Source of the DNA: Pempheris klunzingeri
Lineage: Eukaryota > Chordata > Actinopteri > Acropomatiformes > Pempheridae
Assembly: GCF_042242105.1 (NCBI RefSeq)
Contig: NC_092027.1
Location: 2,203,506-2,267,505 of the forward strand
Length of the DNA: 64,000 bases
Direction of reading: 5' to 3'
The position numbers and the translations under genes are program-made. Shown piece by piece: positions 22,682-32,200 of the stretch. The notes below the pieces were generated by a model. The model did not search any database, was not told where the DNA came from, and saw nothing but the letters and a program-made list of their open reading frames with translations. Within the stretch, counting starts at the first letter, position 1. Each line of letters begins with the position of its first letter.

Positions 22682-23396
22682 ACACAACATGACATTAATG
22701 GCTGCAAAGAAATGAATAAAAATTGAGCATTATGCTGGAGCTTGTGTTATTTTTGTTGACAACCATAAAAGGCTGTGCTATCCTCTCTTTCATGCCAAGT
22801 CTTTTGGTCGAACTGATCACATATTACTATGTTTGAAATCTCAAATTAAAAATGTGTCATATCACTCTAAGCCGATGATACCCTGCGCTTTATTTCTAAT
22901 CCTGAAACTCCTTCAGATCTTCAGAATAAATCCTATGTACAATTTAACAACACATAAACAGAACTTTATGCATTAGTCATAAAAAAGAGCTCTGTGATGT
23001 GCCATTGAAATGGTCTTATCATGTGTATTACCCATGTTAATTAATATTGACATATATTAATAGACATTTCCATATCACTTTTCATGATAAAATCGTTCTT
23101 GTTGTTCTGAACACATGGGAGAGGATGTTAATATTGAAACATGTCAAGAGAGAAGGATCACAACCAGAGAGATGTTTGGGTTAGTGATCGATTGATCCAT
23201 TGATAAACAGCATCATCAGAGTAATCCATGTCCCTGTTGGGGTCAGTGGGAGCATTTCCATAGAGAGCCACTTTGCATCAGCAGCACCATGCTCCACTGC
23301 TCTGGGAGAGTTTATAGTCCTGAGAGTTGAACACCGGATGACTGACAGCCGTCCTTCACAACAACAGAAGCCACAGAAATCCTCCTCATCACAAAC

Positions 23397-23870
23397 ATGA
23401 CTCTGACCTCCGTCCTCATCTGGACTCTCCTCTGCTGCTGCTTCACAGGTAAAGTCCAGAGCATCAGACTCCTCTCCTCTATCAACATCCGTCCCTCTGA
23501 AATGAAGCCGACTAAACCGTGACGCTGCTTTATGTTTCTGTCTCTGTGCCCTCAGAGTCCAGAGGTCAGTACACAGTGACTCAGCCTGGAGCAGTGAGCT
23601 CTGCTGTGGGAGGCTCCGTCACCATCAGCTGTAAGACCAGTCAGGATGTTTATAATTCTGACTCTGTGGAATGGTACCAATGGAAACAGGGACAAAGCCC
23701 TAACCTGCTCATTTACTGGTCAAACCGCCAAGCATCAGGAACTCCAGATCGTTTTACAGGCAGTGGATCAAACACTGACTTCACTCTGACCATCAGTAGA
23801 GTCCAGACTGAAGATGCAGCAGTTTACTACTGTACGGGACGGCACTCTGTCAACAGTCACTATGTGTTCA
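23397..23870 (+). CDS. Ig light-chain V segment V11
   Basis: Leader exon 23397-23448; V exon 23556-23870. It reads [15 protein letters not shown]..., CDR1 [16 protein letters not shown]2 is unusual ([15 protein letters not shown]), the CDR2 region is SNRQASG, and germline CDR3 is [14 protein letters not shown] with Thr-Gly in place of the usual Gln-Ser. Cys-Trp-Cys are present and it is open. Octamer-like CTTTGCAT at 23271-23278. Points away from J-C, so it must join by inversion. Its RSS heptamer is non-consensus. Confidence 0.9.
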
Positions 23871-23898
23871 CACAGTAAAAAAGCGTCGTACAAAAACC
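23871..23898 (+). other. 12-RSS of V11, variant heptamer
   Basis: The heptamer is CACAGTA (23871-23877), not CACAGTG. Spacer length and nonamer ACAAAAACC (23890-23898) are normal. The first four heptamer bases, most important for cleavage, are kept; the last-base change probably lowers efficiency. Confidence 0.9.
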
Positions 23899-25562
23899 TC
23901 CCTCAGTCAGACAGAACAAAAACTGAACTGACTGCTGCAGCTGGCTCTGGGGCTGCAGCTCCCCTTGCTGGCCAAAGTGAAATACAGTGAAAATTAAATT
24001 TTACCATTTAAAATGATCTCTGATAAGCATAATTTTAGCTGTTTCTGTTCAAGTACTTGTGTGTACATTATGCTGGTGTGGTTCAAGTATGGATTACACG
24101 GTACATTTGAATGATAAACATGCACTACATGTGGTTTTCTACTTGGCACTGGTTATAATTTAACATAGCATACCTCTTCCCTTTAAATACTCCAAGGTGA
24201 AAACAGAGACACACTGACTAGTTGTGAGAGTTATCTGCACATCCACAGACACATTTATGCAGAATTTACAGTTTATTTTCTTCAAATGAAATCAGTTTCC
24301 TCTTGTGCACACAAAACGCAGATACTAGCTCACCACTGAGTTGTGGAAGTAAGGAGATAAAAACAAAAGCTACTGACAGATGCTGATTGTGAGGACAGAC
24401 AGGAAGGACATCTACGGTGTCTGTAACATGATGCATTACACATAGTATGTTGAATAATACACCGCAAAGTGAGTGGTAGGCAGCCCATGCACTTTAAGCT
24501 TGAATGCTTGAGAATTTCTTTCTCTTTTCAGTTTTGCAGTTCTGGTAGTAAGAAGAAAACAGACAAAACTCACACATCTCAAAATGAAAAGCCCCACGCG
24601 TGTCTAGAAGCATCTAGCCACAAAAGTTCAGCGGTACACAACGACGTCCTGGGAGGCCACGACAAGAACAAGAGTCTAGCAATAGTTTGGCATTAAAAAA
24701 AGCTTTTGCATTTTTGTCTAAATTTTCAACAAAGGTAGAAGCTAATGATACAAAGGGAGCTCATATTTGAGTAAGATAAGGAGGCCAAAACCCTGAAAAC
24801 TTGAATAACGAGATGTCCAACTTTATACTGTTTCTAAACTTCGTTGTAAATTGAGTATCGTTGGGTTTTGGACAAATGAAGATGTCACCTTGGGCTCTTG
24901 TGATGGCATGTTTGAATACAATTTCATTGCTTTATTATAGTTACCAATTTGCTGTTACCAAACTGATCACATATTACTATGTTTGAAATCTCAAATTAGA
25001 AATGTGTCATATCACTTTAAGCCGATGATACCCTGCGTTTTATTTCTAATCCTGAAACTCCTTCAGATCTTCAGAATAAATCGTACGTACAATTTAACAA
25101 CACATGAACACAATATTATACATTAGTCATAAAAGAGAGCTCTGTGATGTGCCATTGAAATTGTCTTATTATCATGTGTATTTCCCATGTTAATTAATAG
25201 AAACATATATTAATAGACATTTCAATATCACTTTTCATGATAAAATCGTTCTTGTTATGAAATGCTGAAAACATCAATACATGGGAGAACATGTTAATAT
25301 TGAAACATGCCAAGAGAGAAGGATCACAACCAGAGAGAAGTTTGGGTTAGTGATTGATTAATCCATTGATGAACAGCATCATCAGAGTAATACATGTCCC
25401 TGTTGGGGTCAGTGGGAGCATTTCCATAGAGAGCCACTTTGCATCAGCAGCACCATGCTCCACTGCTCTGGGAGAGTTTATAGTCTTGAGAGTTGAACAC
25501 TGGATGACTGACAGCCGTCCTTCACAACAACAGAAGCCACAGAAATCCTCCTCATCACAAAC

Positions 25563-26036
25563 ATGACTCTGACCTCCGTCCTCATCTGGACTCTCCTCTG
25601 CTGCTGCTTCACAGGTAAAGTCCAGAGCATCAGACTCCTCTCCTCCATCAACATCCGTCCTTCTGAAATGAAGCCGACTAAACCGTGACGCTGCTTTATG
25701 TTTCTGTCTCTGTGCCCTCAGAGTCCAGAGGTCAGTACACAGTGACTCAGCCTGGAGCAGTGAGCTCTGCTGTGGGAGGCTCCGTCACCATCAGCTGTAG
25801 GATCAGTCAGACTGTTTATAAATCTGACTCTGTGGAATGGTACCAATGGAAACAGGGACAAAGCCCTAACCTGCTCATTTACTGGTCAAACCGCCAAGCA
25901 TCAGGAACTCCAGATCGTTTTACAGGCAGTGGATCAAACACTGACTTCACTCTGACCATCAGTAGAGTCCAGACTGAAGATGCAGCAGTTTACTACTGTA
26001 CGGGACGGCACTCTGTCAACAGTCACTATGTGTTCA
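25563..26036 (+). CDS. Ig light-chain V segment V12
   Basis: Leader exon 25563-25614; V exon 25722-26036. It is nearly identical to V11 except in and before CDR1 ([14 protein letters not shown]). It shares the [10 protein letters not shown] framework, SNRQASG and [12 protein letters not shown]. Complete and open. Octamer-like site at 25437-25444. Same inverted orientation and the same variant heptamer as V11. Confidence 0.9.
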
Positions 26037-26064
26037 CACAGTAAAAAAGCGTCGTACAAAAACC
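26037..26064 (+). other. 12-RSS of V12, variant heptamer
   Basis: CACAGTA heptamer (26037-26043), 12-bp spacer, ACAAAAACC (26056-26064). Confidence 0.9.
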
Positions 26065-27728
26065 TCCCTCAGTCAGACAGAACAGAAACTGAACTGACTG
26101 CTGCAGCTGGCTCTGGGGCTGCAGCTCCCCTTGCTGGCCAAAGTGAAATACAGTGAAAATTAAATTTTACCATTTAAAATGATCTCTGATAAGCATAATT
26201 TTAGCTGTTTCTGTTCAAGTACTTGTGTGTACATTATGCTGGTGTGGTTCAAGTATGGATTACACGGTACATTTGAATGATAAACATGCACTACATGTGG
26301 TTTTCTACTTGGCACTGGTTATAATTTAACATAGCATACCTCTTCCCTTTAAATACGCCAAGGTGAAAACAGAGACACACTGACTAGTTGTGAGAGTTAT
26401 CTGCACATCCACAGACACATTTATGCAGAATTTACAGTTTATTTTCTTCAAATGAAATCAGTTTCCTCTTGTGCACACAAAACGCAGATACTAGCTCACC
26501 ACTGAGTTGTGGAAGTAAGGAGATAAAAACAAAAGCTACTGACAGATGCTGATTGTGAGGACAGACAGGAAGGACATCTACGGTGTCTGTAACATGATGC
26601 ATTACACATAGTATGTTGAATAATACACCGCAAAGTGAGTGGTAGGCAGCCCATGCACTTTAAGCTTGAATGCTTGAGAATTTCTTTCTCATTTCAGTTT
26701 TGCAGTTCTGGTAGTAAGAAGAAAACAGACAAAACTCACACATCTCAAAATGAAAAGCCCCACGCGTGTCTAGAAGCATCTAGCCACAAAAGTTCAGCGG
26801 TACACAACGACGTCCTGGGAGGCCACGACAAGAACAAGAGTCTAGCAATAGTTTGGCATTAAAAAAAGCTTTTGCATTTTTGTCTAAATTTTCAACAAAG
26901 GTCGAAGCTAATGATACAAAGGGAGCTCATATTTGAGTAAGATAAGGAGGCCAAAACCCTGAAAACTTGAATAACGAGATGTCCAACTTTATACTGTTTC
27001 TAAACTTCGTTGTAAATTGAGTATCGTTGGGTTTTGGACAAATGAAGATGTCACCTTGGGCTCTTGTGATGGCATGTTTGAATACAATTTCATTGCTTTA
27101 TTATAGTTACCAATTTGCTGTTACCAAACTGATCACATATTACTATGTTTGAAATCTCAAATTAGAAATGTGTCATATCACTTTAAGCCGATGATACCCT
27201 GCGTTTTATTTCTAATCCTGAAACTCCTTCAGATCTTCAGAATAAATCGTACGTACAATTTAACAACACATGAACACAATATTATACATTAGTCATAAAA
27301 GAGAGCTCTGTGATGTGCCATTGAAATTGTCTTATTATCATGTGTATTTCCCATGTTAATTAATAGAAACATATATTAATAGACATTTCAATATCACTTT
27401 TCATGATAAAATCGTTCTTGTTATGAAATGCTGAAAACATCAATACATGGGAGAACATGTTAATATTGAAACATGCCAAGAGAGAAGGATCACAACCAGA
27501 GAGAAGTTTGGGTTAGTGATTGATTAATCCATTGATGAACAGCATCATCAGAGTAATACATGTCCCTGTTGGGGTCAGTGGGAGCATTTCCATAGAGAGC
27601 CACTTTGCATCAGCAGCACCATGCTCCACTGCTCTGGGAGAGTTTATAGTCCTGAGAGTTGAACACTGGATGACTGACAGCCGTCCTTCACAACAACAGA
27701 AGCCACAGAAATCCTCCTCATCACAAAC

Positions 27729-28202
27729 ATGACTCTGACCTCCGTCCTCATCTGGACTCTCCTCTGCTGCTGCTTCACAGGTAAAGTCCAGAGCATCAGA
27801 CTCCTCTCCTCCATCAACATCCGTCCTTCTGAAATGAAGCCGACTAAACCGTGACGCTGCTTTATGTTTCTGTCTCTGTGCCCTCAGAGTCCAGAGGTCA
27901 GGTCACAGTGACTCAGCCTGGAGCAGTGAGCTCTGCTGTGGGAGGCTCCGTCACCATCAGCTGTAAGACCAGTCAGGATGTTTATAGTGGGAACCATTTA
28001 GCCTGGTACCAACAGAGAGATGGAGAAACTCCTACACCGCTCATTTATGCTGCTAGCACTCGAGAATCAGGAACTCCAGATCGTTTTACAGGCAGTGGAT
28101 CAAACTCTGACTTCACTCTGACCATCAGTGGAGTCCAGACTGAAGATGCAGCAGTTTACTACTGTCAGAGTTTTCATGTTATCAACAGTCAGTATGTGTT
28201 CA
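27729..28202 (+). CDS. Ig light-chain V segment V13
   Basis: Leader exon 27729-27780; V exon 27888-28202. The upstream flank is that of V12, but the V exon is V3-like: [20 protein letters not shown] and [10 protein letters not shown]. The FR2 variant TPLIY replaces KLLIY. CDR1 [14 protein letters not shown] combines the start of the V11 type with the end of the V3 type. Complete. Octamer-like site at 27603-27610. Confidence 0.93.
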
Positions 28203-28230
28203 CACAGTGAAAAAGCGTTGTACAAAAACC
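28203..28230 (+). other. 12-RSS of V13
   Basis: Consensus CACAGTG (28203-28209), a 12-bp spacer with one change (GTTGT for GTCGT), and nonamer ACAAAAACC (28222-28230). Confidence 0.95.
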
Positions 28231-28391
28231 TCCCTCAGTCAGACAGAACAGAAACTGAATTGACTGTTGCAGCTGGAAGCTGCTGCAGAGACTGATACAC
28301 TTCACTGAGTCAGTCACACACACACACACACACACACACAAATGTATAAATCAATCTACTTTTAGGAACAAAGGTTTATTACGTATAGTAA

Positions 28392-28930
28392 GTGTTCAAA
28401 CTACTCATTGCAATATTTATTGAACACCTTGCTGCTTTCATTAGCATCTCAGGTGTTCATTGTTGTGATATTATCATCTTGTTTGCAGATGACATTCAAT
28501 TCTATATCACACAACCTTCCTCTTTCAAATGTTCAATTCTTCTACCAATAATCGAACCATTTATTAAAGCACGTTGTCTCTCTTTCCTCATTCCCCTCTT
28601 ATATGTACAGAAAGGTATATTTCAGCATGTGGATTCCAAATACCACCAAAATAATCCTCTATTCGAAATACAGTCACTCAACCTTAGGTATCCTTCACGT
28701 CCTACAAAGAATATCTTCAGTGTTTGGTATGAAAATTGTCACTCCACCCATCATGATCAACAAATCAAAAGAAGAAAAAGGTTTCTGTGGCTGTCACAGG
28801 CCTGTAATAAGCCCGGTCTACCTACACAGCTCTCTGCCTTTGAACTCATTGCGTATGAAGTCATTCTTCCACAAGGCTCAGCAGAGCCTACCAAAAGGTG
28901 GTCGGACAAGAATGGAATGAAAATCTGAGC
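28392..28930 (+). mobile_element. Non-LTR reverse transcriptase fragment (L1-like)
   Basis: An open stretch reads EHLAAFISISGVHCC, then ILFADDIQFYIT, with FADD at about 28482-28493. This resembles the segment around the catalytic YADD box of L1-type reverse transcriptases. The fingers and earlier palm are missing, and what follows is not clearly aligned. It is a degraded 5'-truncated copy, more intact in this segment than the relics inside the V units. Confidence 0.6.
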
Positions 28931-28967
28931 CAAAGAAAGAGAGACACAGTTCTAAAATGTGCGTACC

Positions 28968-29068
28968 AAATAAACGGATAAACAGACACACCAAAAAATG
29001 TTAAAAGTTATGTTCTTTGTCTTTCATTCACTAATTAAGCTTTCTTCTGTGATCGTTTGTAATAACAG
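28968..29068 (+). repeat. Direct repeat, copy 1
   Basis: About 100 bp starting around AATAAACGGATAAACAGACA and ending near GTGATCGTTTGT. It matches 30224-30325 in the same orientation, with substitutions and small indels. The copies bracket about 1.2 kb with no recognised gene. Confidence 0.75.
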
Positions 29069-32000
29069 TGCAAAGAATGAACAAAGGAGGACAAATATCA
29101 ACCCCATTCAGGCCAAGGAGGTTCAGCAACAAACAAAGTAACAAGGGAAGACTGCAAAAAAGAGTTTTTTAAAATCTGTCCTCTTCTTTCATCTTTATCT
29201 TCCATTGATCTTTTATTCATACTGCACATCAGCTTCTCCAATGACTTTACTGAGCTAACCAGTCAGCACAAAGCACTCTGAACCAAATGAGCAGAACCTC
29301 AGAGCTAAAGCTAACGTCATGCTAACATTGGCTATTTTGCTTTCTTCAGTGTTACAGACTCTGCCCTTAAAGGTAAACAGCAACTTGTATTTCCAAAAGC
29401 AGTGCTCCCTTTGTGCAGGAGAATCCACAGAACTCACTGCTTACAGTTTCAATTAGAACTTATTTACTACCAGAAAAGTAGTCCCTCTATTCAGGCCGCA
29501 TATGATGGCTTAATACACCGAAATTATTTGAATTTGACATTTGACCCAATGAATGGAAGCAAACAATGTCAGAGCCAAAAAATAAAAACATTATTACTAT
29601 TATTATTGTTTCTTTTTTAAATTTTATCTTGCTTCAAATTGGCATGACATCTAGATTACCTCTGAGGGAGTTTTAATAATACTGTAAATCTGATGAACAA
29701 AATGAGGTTTGCAACCTACCAGGCTTTGTTAGAAGAGTTGGGTACAGATGGAGGTGGAAGACCTGAAAAAGTGGTATCTTAATCTTCAGACTTTAGTTAC
29801 AGTAACACTGTTGCTTGTGGTTGGTGGCTGGAGTTTCAAAGTTGAATAAATAATTTAATGGTGACATCTTCTGGTCCAAAAGTGACACTGCACTCATGGA
29901 AACAGCAGCAGAACAGCAGAAAAATGGGGAAATTTATATGTGACTTTATATTCTTGTTCTACTATGTCTAGTATTTCTATTTCTAGTTCTACCAGCTTTT
30001 TTTTATTTATATGCTTTAGGTTTGACTTCATTTGTATCAGTTTAGCTCAGATTTTAGTTCCTATTGAGAAAATCTCAGTTGTAGCTTCAACCTTGGTTCT
30101 GTTTTACTTATGCATGGACTTCCATCTCCCACACTGTGGCCTGTTAATATCAATATTCAGCATCAATAATTCTGTATGAGATAAATAATAATGATAAATG
30201 GACTTTTCAATATAAAAGTGAAATAAACGACTAAACGGATAAACAGACACCAAAAAATTTTAAATATTATGTTCTTTGTCCTGCAATTTACTATTTAAGC
30301 TTTCTTCTGTGATCGTTTGTGATTGACTGAATGAATGAGGAGATCAATAGGGAAAATGATTCAGCTTCTTTCAGCATCTATGGTTTGGTAAAATACTTTT
30401 TCAGTGTAGTCCAATGCAACTTCAAATCCAAGGGGATCACAACACAAATGAAGTCTCACCTCTAAAGCAGCGGTGCCACTGATCCCGGAGAATTTGAAGA
30501 ATGAGCTCTTGGCAGTTCTGCTGAACTGTCAGACACCTGACCTCTGACCTCTGACCTCTGACTTCTGAGGGTCATTTGAATGGAGAAGTGGCTCTGAATG
30601 ATTCAAAGCACAGCACTGACATTGCCGGGGTTAGTCGCTCTACTCCGACATATATAGTCTGTTTGGCCAGATAAGAACGGACACTATCAAGCTCTTTCTT
30701 TAAAAGGCAAGACAAGGCAAATGTATTTATATAACACCTTTCAGACACCAGGCAACTCAAAGTGCTTTGCAGGGACATAAAACACAATAAAGACGAGACA
30801 CAGAAACAGTAAACTGCATGTAAAAGATGACAAAAGCACAAGAAAATAAATCTGAGCTCTTACATTTTCTGCTACTTAACTTTGCTTCTCATGCTTTGTT
30901 TATTTTTGTCCCTTTACAATGACGACCAGAGCAACGCTGCAGCGAATGAAGCCTAAACTAAACTTTTTCTTCCATCTGCAATCATTTATTCATCCCATCT
31001 ATTTTGTTCTTTTTCCCATCCCAGCCCCAATCCTCTGTTTATTGAGATGGTTGAGTTGATCCATGCAGGGGGCCCTGTGAGCCTGACAGAGACAGAAACA
31101 CAACATGCACAAATACTGGAAACTGTTACACATGTTCCCATAAGTCCCCCCAAAAGGCTGAGAGACACCACAGGTCTGAGGGCCTTACCGTAAACATGTG
31201 GCACCATAAACGTCAGACAGCTGCGTTGAGCACATCGCCACAAAACCGGAAAAACAAGTGAGTGTGCCTTCAAAATAATAGCCTTAAATAGAATACTTTG
31301 CTATTTGTTAATTCACACTTGGACAATGGATGGTTTTAAAAGAATCTTTCGTGCAGTTGTACCTGAAAAGTCTGTTTTCTTCATGGAAATCAGTATATTT
31401 TGAATGTGTGTGGCCTACTTCTCTAGGACATAAGAAAAAACTGTTGTATTGTCATATATATTATATATTGTTTCAAATTAAACTGCCCTAAATTAATTTC
31501 AACTCTTTCCTTAGAGATAATTTAAAAACTGATGATGTGAAAAATAGTGTATTGGGTCTAGCTGAGCATTATTTCTACGCTCACTATCTTAAAATGAGCT
31601 ATGTTGTGAAAATAAAGGGTTTGTTATGTCAAGTCCGCAGCAGGTAATAATTTACACACTTAAATACACATTTCATTCACTCCTGTGTTACTTGTGCATT
31701 TCCACGTTATGCTACTTTTTACTTTTCCGTATTAGCAACGTATGCAATACTGTTTTACTGATATATCTCCCCCACAGCATGTGAAATAGTTGAACAGTTG
31801 ATAACAGTCCAGCAATCTAATTATCAAATACTGTACAGGCTAATTATATTACACTGACTGGTTTTGTTGCTACTGCTTCTGTTTAGTTTTTACATTTTGA
31901 ATTTACTTTTTTAAAAAAGGGCTCTAATGTGTGCTCTAACTTGCAGCGCCTGCGCATGTTTGGTGCTTTTATTTTGAAATGCCCAGCCGGATCCCACCTT

Positions 32001-32143
32001 GCTCACCTGTATGGAACTTGACGCCCGTGAGGACTTTCGGGACGCCCCGATCCAGAGCCGCCCCCAGGCTTTGTTGCTCTCTTGCAGTCTCCTCTGAAAC
32101 TTTCTAAACTGTGACTTTCAGTCGTCTCTTTCTTCCTCCGCGG
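29069..32143. other. Intergenic between Ig locus and lectin gene
   Basis: No convincing exon. Contents: the second direct-repeat copy (30224-30325), a short CTGACCT tandem run (30537-30567), and a block at about 30706-30800 (AAGGCAAATGTATTTATATA, then CTCAAAGTGCTTTGCA) that resembles an interspersed repeat common in teleosts. The last 200 bp are GC-richer and probably contain the lectin promoter; no clear TATA was found. Confidence 0.55.
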
Positions 32144-32200
32144 ATGAAATGTCGACCACCGGCGGCTCCTCGGCCTGTGAGGGGATGTACTCCAAACTGA
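32144..32200 (+). CDS. Upstream ORF overlapping the lectin start
   Basis: An ATG five bases before the lectin ATG opens an out-of-frame 18-codon reading frame ending in TGA at 32198-32200. Its context is weak (C at -3, A at +4), while the lectin ATG has G at -3. Leaky scanning should allow lectin translation. Any regulatory effect is inference. Confidence 0.5.
   Translation: MKCRPPAAPRPVRGCTPN

Larger units (their letters stand above)
22808..28210 (+). repeat. Tandem 2166-bp units carrying V11, V12, V13
   Basis: Leader ATGs at 23397, 25563 and 27729 are spaced exactly 2166 bp. Units 2 and 3 are almost identical through the upstream flank, and units 1 and 2 through about 900 bp of downstream flank. 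The third unit ends just after its RSS. Each unit starts with a reverse transcriptase relic and then a block resembling the 3' flank of the C exon. Confidence 0.93.

Noticed and set aside
24469-24696. 75-residue frame, repeated identically at 26635
   Set aside because: Lacks an ATG start and duplicates with the 2166-bp unit; no recognisable domain.
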